Origin: Oscillospiraceae bacterium
Lineage (GTDB): Bacteria > Bacillota_A > Clostridia > Oscillospirales > Oscillospiraceae
Direction: 5' to 3'
Assembly: GCA_902795095.1 (NCBI GenBank)
Contig: CADBKB010000005.1
Location: 1-24,655, forward strand
Length of the DNA: 24,655 bases
Both the position numbers and the translations under genes were made by a program. Shown here piece after piece: positions 1-8,502 of the stretch; position 1 is the first letter of the stretch, and each line of letters begins with the position of its first letter. Below the pieces are notes generated by a model that saw only the letters and a program-made list of their open reading frames with translations, ran no database searches and was not told the origin of the DNA.

Positions 1-30
1 GGCTTCAAGAATCGGAGGGAAGGAAAGTGT

Positions 31-140
31 GAAAGGAAACCGTCAGGGTTTCCTTTCGCGTCCAATCAAACCGTTTTCCAAACTTTTCCAAAAGTTTGGG
101 AAACGCACGCAGCGTGGCAAAAATACTTTTTTGACACGCT
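31..140. repeat. cluster of three inverted repeats in the 5' intergenic region
   Basis: Three stem-loops lie side by side in gene-free DNA. The first pairs 31-41 with 47-57 (11 bp, GAAAGGAAACC arm). The second pairs 73-87 with 90-104 (GTTT, CCAAACTTTT core). The third pairs 111-123 with 127-140 (AGCGTG arm plus an A-tract/T-tract extension). The first could end transcription from outside the window, but none has a clean T-tract of its own. Nothing in 1-183 looks coding. Confidence 0.45.
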
Positions 141-143
141 GAG

Positions 144-172
144 AACGGCCGCCCCGACATGGGGCGGCCGTT
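144..172 (-). terminator. GC-rich hairpin after the aminotransferase gene
   Basis: A perfect 12-bp stem (AACGGCCGCCCC at 144-155, its complement at 161-172) with a 5-nt loop lies 11 bp past the aminotransferase stop codon. On the minus strand it is followed by TTCTC rather than a long T run, so it is a moderate intrinsic terminator. It may act in both directions. Confidence 0.55.
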
Positions 173-183
173 TGCTTATGAAG

Positions 184-1476
184 TTATTCCGGCTTGATGC
201 CCAGGCATTTTTCCAGGGCGGCCAGCTTCATGCTGGCGCAGAAGATCTCCATGGCCTGCTCCAGCTCGCTCACCGGGGGCAGGGAGGGGGCAATGCGGAT
301 GTTGGAGTCGTCGGGGTCGATGCCGCGGGGGAAGGCGGCGCCGGCAGGGGTCATGGTCACGCCGGCCTCCTTGCACAGGGCGAGGGTACGGCGGGCAAGC
401 CCCGGCTGGGTATTGACCGAGACGAAATATCCGCCCTTCGGCCGCTGCCATCTGGCAAGCCCCAGAGGCTCGATCTCCTTCTCGAGCGTATCGAGCACGA
501 GGTGGAACTTGGGACGCAGGATCTGCGCGTGCCGCTGCATGAGCGCCAGGGTGGTTTCCTTATCCTTGAGGAAGCGCACATGACGCAGCTGGTTGACCTT
601 GTCCGCGGAAATCATCTGCGCACCGATCAGCCGCTGCATATATTTCTGGTTGTCCACGGAGGCCGCCATCACCGCCACGCCCGCGCCGGGGAAGGTGACC
701 TTGGAGGTGGAGGCAAACTCATAGACCATATCGGGGTTCCCGGCCTCGCGGCACAGGGAGAGAATGTCCGGGAAGGGGAGGAAGGGACCCTCGAACTCGT
801 GGATGCAGTAGGCGTTGTCCCAGACGATGGCAAAGTCCTCGGCGGCGGGCTTCAGCCGGGCCAGGCGCTTGCAGACGGATTCGGAGTAGACGATGCCGTC
901 GGGGTTGGAGAACTTGGGCACGCACCAGATGCCGCGCACGTCCGGGTCGTGGACCATGGCCTCGACCAGATCCATATCCGGGCCATCCGGGGTCATGGGG
1001 ATGTTGATCATCTCGCAGCCGAAGAGCTGGGTGATGCGGAAATGGCGGTCATAGCCGGGCACGGGGCAAAGCCACTTGACCTTCTCCAGGCGGCACCAAG
1101 GCTGCTTGGAGTGGAGCAGGCCGTGGGTGAAGGCCCGGGCGACAAAGTCATACATCAGATTCAGGGAGGAGCTGCCCCCCACGAAAATCTCCTCCGGCTG
1201 GCAGCCGAGGATCTCGGCAAAGAGCCGCTTGGCGGCGGGGAGGCCGCCGAGGGTGCCGTAGTTGCGCACCTCGATGCCGTCGGATACGCAATCGGCGGGG
1301 GCGGAAAGGACGGTCAGAAGGCCGGCGGACAGGTCGAGCTGCTCCTGACCGGGCTTGCCGCGGGACATGTCCAGGGAAAGATGCTTACTCCGGAGAATGT
1401 CGTACTGTCCCCGGACGGCTGCGTAACAGTCGCGCAGCTCGCGTTCGTTCATCGCCTGATATGCGGTTTTCTCCAT
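184..1476 (-). CDS. PLP-dependent class I/II aminotransferase (AspT/MocR-like, PF12897 type)
   Basis: This 430-residue protein belongs to the fold-type I aminotransferases, which move amino groups between amino acids and 2-oxo acids using pyridoxal phosphate. Visible marks are the N-terminal MSRGKPG segment (res. 37-43), the NYGTLGG segment near res. 72, the FVGGSSSLN phosphate-binding region (98-106), the VWDNAY motif (218-223) with the Asp that contacts the pyridine nitrogen, and the STSK lysine K259 that should form the Schiff base. The overall pattern matches the family often annotated as aspartate or alanine aminotransferase; the exact substrate cannot be read from the sequence. The start at 1476 is chosen because AGGAG lies 9 nt upstream; an in-frame ATG further upstream (1599) has no such site. 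It has its own promoter and leader, so it is probably monocistronic. Confidence 0.9.
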   Translation of the reverse strand: MEKTAYQAMNERELRDCYAAVRGQYDILRSKHLSLDMSRGKPGQEQLDLSAGLLTVLSAPADCVSDGIEVRNYGTLGGLPAAKRLFAEILGCQPEEIFVGGSSSLNLMYDFVARAFTHGLLHSKQPWCRLEKVKWLCPVPGYDRHFRITQLFGCEMINIPMTPDGPDMDLVEAMVHDPDVRGIWCVPKFSNPDGIVYSESVCKRLARLKPAAEDFAIVWDNAYCIHEFEGPFLPFPDILSLCREAGNPDMVYEFASTSKVTFPGAGVAVMAASVDNQKYMQRLIGAQMISADKVNQLRHVRFLKDKETTLALMQRHAQILRPKFHLVLDTLEKEIEPLGLARWQRPKGGYFVSVNTQPGLARRTLALCKEAGVTMTPAGAAFPRGIDPDDSNIRIAPSLPPVSELEQAMEIFCASMKLAALEKCLGIKPE

Positions 1477-1620
1477 GGTATCATTCTCCTGTTCAAAATG
1501 TAAAATGCGATTTTTGTCCGCTCCGGCTGCAAGACGCGGATGCGCGGCCGGAGGCCGGGGAAATGGAGACGCATCGCAAAAACCCACATTTTTTGCCATG
1601 CGACGGTGCGGATTGGGAAT

Positions 1621-1649
1621 ATTTTACCGCAAAAAAGAAGAAAAGTAAA
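1621..1649 (-). promoter_or_regulatory. sigma-A promoter of the aminotransferase gene
   Basis: On the minus strand, TTTACT (1644-1649) and TAAAAT (1621-1626) are separated by 17 bp. Transcription would start near 1613 and give a leader of about 135 nt, which contains a GC-rich stem-loop around 1530-1580. No known riboswitch was recognised in it. Confidence 0.55.
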
Positions 1650-1719
1650 GCAACGCGCGGGGGCAATTATATGAGAAAATAATCGCCTCCGCGTGATGAT
1701 TTTTGGTGTTTTTAGACGG

Positions 1720-2082
1720 TTATCTTGCAGGGACGATCTCCAGCCAGTAGCCATCCGGGTCCTGGATGAAGTAAATGCCCATGGAGGGGTTCTCATAGCA
1801 GATGACGCCCATCTCGCTGTGCAGCTTGTGGGCGGCCTCCATATCCTCCGCCCGGAAGGCCAGGTGGAATTCGCATTCGCCCAGATTGTATGGCTGGGGG
1901 TGGTCCTTGAGCCAGGTGAGCTCCAGCTGGAAATCCGACTGCTCGTTGCCTATGAAGACGATGGTGAAGCTGTCGCGGGTCTTGCGGCGCTGCTCGGTCA
2001 GCCCCAGGGCCTTCTCGTAGAATTCCAGCGAGCGCTCCAGGTCGGCGACGTTGTAGTTTTCATGTACCATCTTAAAGTTCAT
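1720..2082 (-). CDS. gloA: VOC-family glyoxalase I-like protein (lactoylglutathione lyase family)
   Basis: This 120-residue protein has the size and pattern of a single-domain glyoxalase I: two beta-alpha-beta-beta-beta modules. The candidate metal ligands fall in the expected places: H7 in the first strand, E54 in QLELT, H73 in FHLAF and E115 in WLEIV. The family isomerises hemithioacetals of methylglyoxal with a thiol. Gram-positives of this group often lack glutathione, so the thiol substrate is open. The start at 2082 follows AAGGAGGG at 8-nt spacing. It overlaps the end of the upstream MBL gene by 11 bp, so the two are translationally coupled. Confidence 0.85.
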   Translation of the reverse strand: MNFKMVHENYNVADLERSLEFYEKALGLTEQRRKTRDSFTIVFIGNEQSDFQLELTWLKDHPQPYNLGECEFHLAFRAEDMEAAHKLHSEMGVICYENPSMGIYFIQDPDGYWLEIVPAR

Positions 2083-2746
2083 ATGAAGCGCCCTCCTTAA
2101 AGCGTTCCGTGTAGTTTACATAATCTGCATACTGCGGGTAGTCCCGCAAAAATCTGTCGATGATTTCCGGCTTGCCCCAGTAGTGCATGGGGAAAACATG
2201 CTTCGGGGCAAGGACCTTGAGCACATACAGCAGGCCCCGGGCATAGTCGGCCTCCTGCCGGGGGTCCAGGGGAACAAAGGCGCAGTCCACCGGCAGGCCG
2301 CGGAGCTTGTCGATCTCGTGGCGATAATTTCCGGTCATCTGCCTGTTGTATTGCTCCGGCTCCCCGGCCCAGACCCAGTCGTTCAGATCGCCGGCGTGGT
2401 AGACGGTCCCCTCCGGTGTGCGCAGATAGAAGGCCACGCCCGCGTCGGTGGAGCGCAGGGTCTTCAGGCGGATGCCGTGGGGCAGCTCGTAGTCGCGGTC
2501 CGCGCTGACGGGCAGGAACTCCACGCCCTCCGGGCGGCGGCGAATGTCCTTCGAAAGGATGGCCAGCTCCGGCCGCACGAGGGCGAAAACGGCGGGATCA
2601 TAGTGGTCCCGGTGGGCATGGGAGGCAAATACCAGGACGGGCTTGTCCGGCAATCGCGTCAGACCTTTTTCATAATAGTCGAAGATCAGGCAGCAGTCGG
2701 ACAGCTCAACGAGAAAGCCGCTGTGATGCGCATATGTGATTTTCAT
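2072..2746 (-). CDS. MBL-fold metallo-hydrolase
   Basis: A 224-residue metallo-beta-lactamase-fold protein. The metal-binding signature HAHRDH is at residues 43-48, followed by HAGDLNDW (further Asp/His ligands) and a C-terminal HYWG histidine. It is the short UlaG/YtnP-like type that hydrolyses small phosphodiester, lactone or thioester substrates; the substrate is not known. GGGAGG lies 5 nt before the ATG. It has its own promoter, heads the two-gene unit with the glyoxalase-like gene, and starts just past the terminator of the serpin gene. Pairing of an MBL hydrolase with a glyoxalase suggests aldehyde or acyl-thiol detoxification (inference). Confidence 0.85.
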   Translation of the reverse strand: MKITYAHHSGFLVELSDCCLIFDYYEKGLTRLPDKPVLVFASHAHRDHYDPAVFALVRPELAILSKDIRRRPEGVEFLPVSADRDYELPHGIRLKTLRSTDAGVAFYLRTPEGTVYHAGDLNDWVWAGEPEQYNRQMTGNYRHEIDKLRGLPVDCAFVPLDPRQEADYARGLLYVLKVLAPKHVFPMHYWGKPEIIDRFLRDYPQYADYVNYTERFKEGASYEL

Positions 2747-2769
2747 AGGTGCCTCCCGTTTTTTTTCTC

Positions 2770-2798
2770 ATTATACCATCCTTTTCCGGCGGCCACAA
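2770..2798 (-). promoter_or_regulatory. extended -10 promoter of the MBL/glyoxalase unit
   Basis: Minus-strand TATAAT (2770-2775) is preceded by TGG, giving an extended -10. TTGTGG (2793-2798) lies 17 bp upstream. The -35 box is only 2 bp from the terminator hairpin of the serpin gene. Confidence 0.65.
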
Positions 2799-2800
2799 TA

Positions 2801-2840
2801 GAAAACCGGCGCCTTTTCACAGGAAAAGGCGCCGGTTTTC
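2801..2840 (-). terminator. intrinsic terminator of the serpin gene
   Basis: A perfect 17-bp inverted repeat (2801-2817 with 2824-2840, 6-nt loop) lies 11 bp after the serpin stop codon. The stem ends in A/T pairs, so its minus-strand 3' arm finishes GGTTTTC. It is the strongest hairpin on the left side of the window. Confidence 0.85.
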
Positions 2841-2851
2841 AAAGGAAAAGA

Positions 2852-5800
2852 TCACTCCACGCTGGCGGTGGTGCCGATAAACAGGGGAAGGTTCGTGGTC
2901 CTGTCGATGATCATATAGAGGAAGGGACGGTCTGCGGTGACCTTGACGGTCTTCTGGGGAACCGATACGTGTTTCTCCACGGCGATCACCGTAGCGGCCG
3001 CGGCGCTGACGCCGCCCTCGTCCACGTCGATGACGGCCTTCTGCAGGGATTTGGACACGTACAGGCCTTCGCCCGGGGCGATGCCGTCCAGATTCGCCGC
3101 GGCGGGATTGAAGGCGTCGCGGATGCCCATGGCCTGCAGGGGCTCGTTGAGATCCACATAGGTCTCTGCCTGGAATTTCGGCATGGCCGCGTAGACAGCG
3201 TCGTAGCCCTCGCCCTTCAGGAGCTGCCGCAGGGCTTTTCCGTCGAGACCGGCGACGTAATCCGCCAGATCCACGCCATCATTGGGCACGACCACGGCGA
3301 AGGCGTATTTGTCGCTCTTGAATGGCTTGAGGAAGCCCTGGGCCTGCTTGTCGTGCAGATATATCTTCTCGGACGAGCGCATCATCTGCGCGGTCTGCGT
3401 CGTGCCGTCTGCCAGGTGGAAGGGCGCGTCCTCGGTGGTTTCGTAGGGCTCGTCCCACTGGCCGCAGAAGTACAGGGCGTTGACCAGCGCCATGATCGTG
3501 TCGGGGCTGAGCTCGTCGATCATCTCCGGGATCAGGCCCTCGGTCTGCTCGCTGATCCAGCGGTTGATGTCCGCCACGGTCTGGTCGTCGAAGGGGACCT
3601 CAAAGGCGCCGGCGTCATAATAATTCGCGTTGTCCTGCAGGAACTGCGGCTCCACCTCAAAGCCGTCTTTGATCCAGATGGAGTTTGCCAGATGCACGTC
3701 GGTGGTGCCGTGACCTTCGGGCAGGTTCGCGGTGGTGGAGCGCAGGGCCTCGTTGAGCTCGGCCACCGGCATGCCGAAGGTCTGCTCCAGCTCGGCCCGG
3801 GTGTTGCCCTGCGCGCCGTTGGAGAGCATGCCCAGGGCGTAGAGGGCGGACAGGGGCGACAGGACGGTGTTCTCCTTCGGGTCGCCCGCGGCCCGGAACA
3901 TGTTCAGGGTAAAGTCCGCCATGGCGTCGGCGGCGGTTTCCGAAATGGGCTCCGGCTCTGTCTCGAGCTCGGAGGCGTAGCCCTCCATGAGGTCGCGCAT
4001 GGGCACGGGGTCCGGCTCCACGGGCCTGGGATCCGGGATGGGGATGGGATCGGGGTCGTCCACCTCCTCGCCGTCGGTGTGGGCGGTGGTGCCGATGAAC
4101 AGGGGCAGATTCGTGGTTTTGTCGATGATCATGTACAGGTAGGGCCGGTCGGCGGTGACGGTGACGGAGGGCTCCGGCGGGACCGCGGTGGCCTCCACGC
4201 CGATGTACGTGGCGGCCGCGGCCTTGACGCCCTTCTCATCCAGCTCGATCACAGCCTTCTGTTTGGCCTGGGAGACGCACAGCCCTTCGGCAATGCCCGT
4301 GAGGTCGGCCCTGCCCGGGTCGAAGGCGTCGCGGATGCCCATGGCCTGCAGGGGGTTGTTGAGGCCGGCGAGGGTTTCCGTCTTGAACTTCGGCATGACC
4401 GCGTGGACCCGGTAACCGCGCTCGCCCTTTAGGAGCCTGCGCAGCCCGGCGCCGTCCAGGGAGGCAATATAATCCTCCAGCTTGACGCCCTCGTTGGGCA
4501 CGAGCACGGCGAAGGCGAACTTGCCGCTGTCGAAGGGCTTGACGAAGCCGGCGGCCTGATCGTCGTGCAGGTAGGTGTTCTCGGTGGAGTGGAGCATGTC
4601 GGCGCGCTGGACTTTTCCGCCGCCGGGGTAGAAGTATTCGGATTTGGACGACATGTAGGGATCCGCCCACTTGCCGCAGAAGTACAGGGCGTTGATCAGA
4701 GTCAGCACGGTCGAGGGCTCGAGGGAGTCGATCAGCTGCGGGATCAGGCCCCGGGTCTGCTCGTTGATCCAGCCGTTCATGTCCGCCACGGTCTGATCGT
4801 CGAAGGGGGCCTGGAAGACGGAAGCGTCCAGATAGTCGGCGTTGTCCTGCAGGTACTGCTCCAGCACCCGGAAGCCGTCGCGGATCCAGATGGAGTTGGC
4901 CAGGTTGACCTCGGTGGAGCCATATTTCTCCGGAAGATTGGCGGCGAAGGAGCGCAGGGTCTCGTTGAGCTCCCCGACGCTCATGCCGAAGGCCTGCTCC
5001 AGCTGGGTCCGGGTCTCGCCCTTCGCACCGTTGGAGAGCATGGCCAGGGCATAGAGGGCGGACAGGGGAGACAGGACGGTGTTGTCTGTGGGATCGCCCG
5101 CCGCGCGGAAGAGGTCGAGCGTGAAGTCCGCCATGGCGTCGGCGGCCTCGTCGGAGATGGGGCCGGGCTCGGTATCGAGGCTGGACACATAGCCCGCCAT
5201 CAGATCCTTCGTGCCGCTGCCGGGATCTGTACCAGGGTCAGTACCCGGATCGGTGCCCGGGTCGGTGCCGGGATCGGTGCCGGGGTCGGTGCCGGGATCC
5301 GTGCCCGGGTCGGTGCCGGGATCGGTGCCGGGATCAGTACCCGGGTCGGTGCCGGGATCGGTACCGGGGTCGGTGCCGGGATCCGTGCCGGGGTCGGTGC
5401 CGGGATCCGTGCCGGGGTCGGGATCGATGGGATCCGCGATCTTCATGGCGCGATGCAGGAAGGTCACGATCTGACCGCGGGTGCAGGTGTCGCCCGGGCA
5501 GAAGGTCCAGGCGGTCATGCCGTTCGTCACGCCGTTCTCCACCGCCCAGGCCACGGCCTTGGCATAGAACGCTTTCTCGCTCACGTCGCCGAAGGCGGTC
5601 TTGGTGTTCTCGGGTTCGCGGCTGCCCTTGAAGCGCCACAGGAAGGTGACGATCTGACCGCGGGAGCAGGTGGTATCCGGGCTGAACGTGGTCTGCGTCA
5701 AGCCAAAGGTGATCTCCTGCTCCACGGCCCAGGCCACGGCCTTCTCATAGTAAGCGCCGGGCTTTAGGTCCGTAAAGGGCGTCTTCGCATTTTCGGGCTC

Positions 5801-6871
5801 CGGGCAGCCGGCGGCGCGCCACAGGAAGGTCACGACCTGGCCTCTGGTGCAGCCCATGTCCGGGCCGAAGTGGGTATCGTCGATGCCGTTTGTGACGCCG
5901 TGCTCCAGGGCCCAGTCGATGCCGTAATGGGCCCAGTGCGTCTCGGCGGGCATATCCTTGAACAGCTTCTTCCCGCACAGCGCCTCCGTCGACGTCTCAT
6001 GGCAGCGGCTGCACTCAAACACAGCCCTGCCGTGGGTCTTGTCGCCGCCCGGGGTCAGGATCTCCGTGATTTTCCAGCTGTGGCCCAGGGCGGGAATGAC
6101 GATATCCGACGGGGAATGCTGGCCGCAGCGCTTGCAGACGCGATAGGCGCGCCCCTGCTCTGTGCAGGTGGGTTCCGTCTCTGTGACCGGGTCGCCCCAC
6201 TGATGATCCACACGCTCCGTGTATTGCTTGGTCGTGCCGCAGACCAGGCATTTCATCTGGAAAACGTTCTCCTGCCCGCAGGCGCCGGCCTTGATCAGCA
6301 CCGGATCGTCCCATTCATGGAGGGTGTGCCGGCTCCAGTTGGTGAAGCCCAGGTCCTTCAGCGTCATGCCGGATTTGAAGACGGTCAGAATGTTGTAGGT
6401 TTTCTCCAGGATCCAGCGCAGCGATTCGTTGAAAAAGCCGTCGGCGATGGTCTTGCCGTCCTGGTCGCCCTCCAGAGACGTATAGTGGAGCGTCGAGGTA
6501 TTGGTGACGGACTTCGGATTGACGGTATAGGTCGCGAGGAACTTCTCGGGATTGAGATAATACCCGGTGTAGGGCGCCCGCGCCCCGGCGTCGATATCCA
6601 GCTCGACATAGTCTCCCCTGTAACACGTGAAGAGAATCAGCGTGCCGTCTGAATTGTCGTAGATGATTTCGTAAGTATCATAGGTGTTCTGGTCGGACAG
6701 ATAGTACGAAACTGCATAGACGTTTTCCCCTGCATCGTAGTCGCCGTTCTGCTTGACGTGGTTGACCAGCCATTGATAGACATTCTGCGGCGTGGCGGCA
6801 GAAGCCGGGAAAATCAGAAGCTGGGACACAAGCGCAAGGATCAGAAGCAGGGATAAAATGCGTTTTTTCAT
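2852..6871 (-). CDS. SLH-anchored tandem serpin (surface serine protease inhibitor)
   Basis: A 1339-residue secreted protein. Visible order: signal peptide (1-25, cut after ASA); a unique region (26-190); CxxC and HxW-type repeats (195-300); three SLH domains (about 303-355, 364-415, 424-477) that bind cell-wall polymers; 16 DPGT repeats (485-548); serpin 1 (about 575-930); a Pro/Asp linker; serpin 2 (about 975-1336). Both serpins keep the SPLSALYAL/MLSNGA block, the NALYFCG breach motif and an alanine-rich hinge (GVKAAAAT, GVSAAAAT), which fits inhibitory serpins. Aligned without gaps to alpha-1-antitrypsin, the predicted P1-P1' pairs are T895-A896 and H1301-V1302. Serpins trap serine proteases by loop insertion; gut Firmicutes examples inhibit elastase-like host proteases. 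The gene has its own promoter and terminator. AGGGGGA sits 8 nt before the ATG. Confidence 0.92.
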   Translation of the reverse strand: MKKRILSLLLILALVSQLLIFPASAATPQNVYQWLVNHVKQNGDYDAGENVYAVSYYLSDQNTYDTYEIIYDNSDGTLILFTCYRGDYVELDIDAGARAPYTGYYLNPEKFLATYTVNPKSVTNTSTLHYTSLEGDQDGKTIADGFFNESLRWILEKTYNILTVFKSGMTLKDLGFTNWSRHTLHEWDDPVLIKAGACGQENVFQMKCLVCGTTKQYTERVDHQWGDPVTETEPTCTEQGRAYRVCKRCGQHSPSDIVIPALGHSWKITEILTPGGDKTHGRAVFECSRCHETSTEALCGKKLFKDMPAETHWAHYGIDWALEHGVTNGIDDTHFGPDMGCTRGQVVTFLWRAAGCPEPENAKTPFTDLKPGAYYEKAVAWAVEQEITFGLTQTTFSPDTTCSRGQIVTFLWRFKGSREPENTKTAFGDVSEKAFYAKAVAWAVENGVTNGMTAWTFCPGDTCTRGQIVTFLHRAMKIADPIDPDPGTDPGTDPGTDPGTDPGTDPGTDPGTDPGTDPGTDPGTDPGTDPGTDPGTDPGTDPGTDPGTDPGSGTKDLMAGYVSSLDTEPGPISDEAADAMADFTLDLFRAAGDPTDNTVLSPLSALYALAMLSNGAKGETRTQLEQAFGMSVGELNETLRSFAANLPEKYGSTEVNLANSIWIRDGFRVLEQYLQDNADYLDASVFQAPFDDQTVADMNGWINEQTRGLIPQLIDSLEPSTVLTLINALYFCGKWADPYMSSKSEYFYPGGGKVQRADMLHSTENTYLHDDQAAGFVKPFDSGKFAFAVLVPNEGVKLEDYIASLDGAGLRRLLKGERGYRVHAVMPKFKTETLAGLNNPLQAMGIRDAFDPGRADLTGIAEGLCVSQAKQKAVIELDEKGVKAAAATYIGVEATAVPPEPSVTVTADRPYLYMIIDKTTNLPLFIGTTAHTDGEEVDDPDPIPIPDPRPVEPDPVPMRDLMEGYASELETEPEPISETAADAMADFTLNMFRAAGDPKENTVLSPLSALYALGMLSNGAQGNTRAELEQTFGMPVAELNEALRSTTANLPEGHGTTDVHLANSIWIKDGFEVEPQFLQDNANYYDAGAFEVPFDDQTVADINRWISEQTEGLIPEMIDELSPDTIMALVNALYFCGQWDEPYETTEDAPFHLADGTTQTAQMMRSSEKIYLHDKQAQGFLKPFKSDKYAFAVVVPNDGVDLADYVAGLDGKALRQLLKGEGYDAVYAAMPKFQAETYVDLNEPLQAMGIRDAFNPAAANLDGIAPGEGLYVSKSLQKAVIDVDEGGVSAAAATVIAVEKHVSVPQKTVKVTADRPFLYMIIDRTTNLPLFIGTTASVE
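5216..5419 (-). repeat. 12-bp tandem repeat coding for the (DPGT)n linker
   Basis: Seventeen contiguous 12-bp units (consensus on the plus strand ggrtcggtrccs) encode 16 DPGT units and a final DPGS between the SLH domains and serpin 1. Units differ mainly at third codon positions. The array is in frame, so changes in copy number would alter the stalk length without breaking the gene. Confidence 0.9.
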
Positions 6872-6969
6872 GTTAAAGTCCCCCTTTTCCTGAAAAATGA
6901 TCTATAAAGAAGCATGATATTGTATTCCGCTTGCCGCAGGGCGCCTGCAGCAGATACGATTCCATCCTT

Positions 6970-6997
6970 ATTATACCACTGTTTTTTCGGTGTGCAA
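6970..6997 (-). promoter_or_regulatory. extended -10 promoter of the serpin gene
   Basis: Minus-strand TGGTATAAT (TATAAT at 6970-6975) with TTGCAC (6992-6997) 16 bp upstream. The start would lie near 6963, leaving a leader of about 90 nt. It resembles the MBL promoter at 2770-2798 and suggests the serpin gene can be transcribed apart from the genes upstream. Confidence 0.6.
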
Positions 6998-7029
6998 TAG
7001 AAAACGGGCTGCTTTTGTCCGAAAACAGA

Positions 7030-8502
7030 TCATTTTGCGGTCTCCGGCCCCCGCAGGGCGATCCGCAGCAGCAGGGTGGCGGCCTGGGCGCGGGTCACGG
7101 GGCTGCCCGGGTCGAGGCAGGTCCTGCCGTCGCTGTGGGGGACGCCCCGGAGGATGCCCTCCGCCACGGCCCAGCGCACGGCGGCGTCGGCCCATTGGCT
7201 GACGTCCCCGGCATCCGGGTAGCCGCGCAGGGCGGGGGCGTCGTCCTCCGCGCCGTACATGCGGTAGAGGATGGTGACGAGCTGCTCGCGGGTGAGAGGG
7301 GCTTCCGGGGCGAACCGGCCGCCGCCCACGCCGTTGACGATCTTCTTCTCCGCGGCCCAGGCCACGGCGTCGGTGTACCAGGACTGTGCGGGCACGTCGG
7401 TGAAGGGGTTGCTTCCCTCGAAGGGCATGCCGTTCTGCCGATGAAGCACCGTCACCAGCATGGCGCGGGTCATGGTGCCGCTGGGATTGAACCGGTTCAG
7501 GGCCATTCCGTTGAAAATGGAACAGTGATAGGCGTAGTTGACCGCTTCGGCGTACCACGCCTGGGGATCGACGTCCTGGAAGGGAATGGACCGATCCCGG
7601 TAATGGCGCTGGAACAGCCCGTACAGGTCGTCGCAGGTCAGAAGGCCCTGCTTATAGGCTTCGTACACGGGCAGGACCTGCCCGTCCTTCCAGGCCACGA
7701 ACATCAGGTCCGCCACTTCATAGCAGCAGCTGAACCAGAAATTCCCGATGCGCAGGTAGGCCTCACACATGCCCATTTCGTCGGAGCGGGGGTCCATCAT
7801 GAGGACGCGCCAGCCGTTCCATTCGCCGTAATCCACGTCAATGCGGACGTCGGAGGGATAGAGCCGTTTGCCCTCCGGGGAGTCGGGGTCGAGCCAGAAC
7901 TCGATCTCCCGGATCCTGCCGCTCTGAGTCAGAAAACGGTAGTAGTCCCGGCAGATCTGTTCCTCCAGGGTCAGAGGTTCTTCCTCCTCGCCGCCTGAAA
8001 CCAGGGGATGGTCTTCATACAAGCTCAGCTCGTTGACACGTGGGTCATAAGCGGCCGCACGGATCTGCGCGACGGTCAGATATGCACCGATCGTCGCGGT
8101 GTATTTGCTGAAATAACCGATGTCGGACGCGGACACCTCCGGCAGGACTTCAGCCATGAATTTCTCGTTGTAGGCGAGGTGTTCCCGGCCAATGACCGCT
8201 CGCCGCGCGGCAAGGTAGGCATTTGCCTCCTCCGCGGTGCAGCCCTGGCCGGGCTCCGGGCCGCATTCCTGCGCGATCATGTCCTCGAGCGCAAGCCGGG
8301 AAGGTCCGTCCAGCCAGATCCAGACGGGGATCTGATCGGTGGCTGACGCATTTTGAAGCGCCTCGACCAGCTTGACGTGCAGCTTTTCCAGGGGGCCTTT
8401 TTCTTCTGCCCCAAGGGCAAAGGTCGGAAGCACGCTGACGAGCAGCGCAAGGCACAAAAGCATGGCCAGGATCCGCCGGCGGGTCGATTGGATTCGGTAC
8501 AT
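7030..8502 (-). CDS. secreted SLH protein with an inhibitor-I9/propeptide-like region
   Basis: A 490-residue exported protein: signal peptide (about 1-32), a region at 55-165 that resembles the subtilisin propeptide/inhibitor I9 fold (IPVWIWLDG strand, then the YTATIGAYLTVAQIRAAA helix and DPRVNELSLYED strand), a domain at 180-305 shared with the next SLH protein, and three C-terminal SLH domains (about 306-355, 366-415, 425-483) for wall attachment. No protease domain follows the I9-like part, so it could be a stand-alone inhibitor or a remnant scaffold. The I9 match is by pattern only. AGGAGG lies 6 nt before the ATG. It lies between the LRR-SLH and serpin-SLH genes, 111 bp after the former. 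A small stem-loop (8539-8554) is in the upstream gap. Confidence 0.8.
   Translation of the reverse strand: MYRIQSTRRRILAMLLCLALLVSVLPTFALGAEEKGPLEKLHVKLVEALQNASATDQIPVWIWLDGPSRLALEDMIAQECGPEPGQGCTAEEANAYLAARRAVIGREHLAYNEKFMAEVLPEVSASDIGYFSKYTATIGAYLTVAQIRAAAYDPRVNELSLYEDHPLVSGGEEEEPLTLEEQICRDYYRFLTQSGRIREIEFWLDPDSPEGKRLYPSDVRIDVDYGEWNGWRVLMMDPRSDEMGMCEAYLRIGNFWFSCCYEVADLMFVAWKDGQVLPVYEAYKQGLLTCDDLYGLFQRHYRDRSIPFQDVDPQAWYAEAVNYAYHCSIFNGMALNRFNPSGTMTRAMLVTVLHRQNGMPFEGSNPFTDVPAQSWYTDAVAWAAEKKIVNGVGGGRFAPEAPLTREQLVTILYRMYGAEDDAPALRGYPDAGDVSQWADAAVRWAVAEGILRGVPHSDGRTCLDPGSPVTRAQAATLLLRIALRGPETAK

Noticed and set aside
2183..4432. 749-codon open frame on the plus strand (and similar long frames at 172-1503, 4565-5767, 13181-14671)
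   Set aside because: Antisense to clear genes (serpin, MBL, aminotransferase, kdpD), low-complexity Gly/His/Arg/Val-rich products, no ribosome-binding site. They are shadows of high-GC coding DNA.
5216..5419. CRISPR-like repeat array
   Set aside because: The 12-bp units are contiguous with no spacers and encode the DPGT linker in frame.
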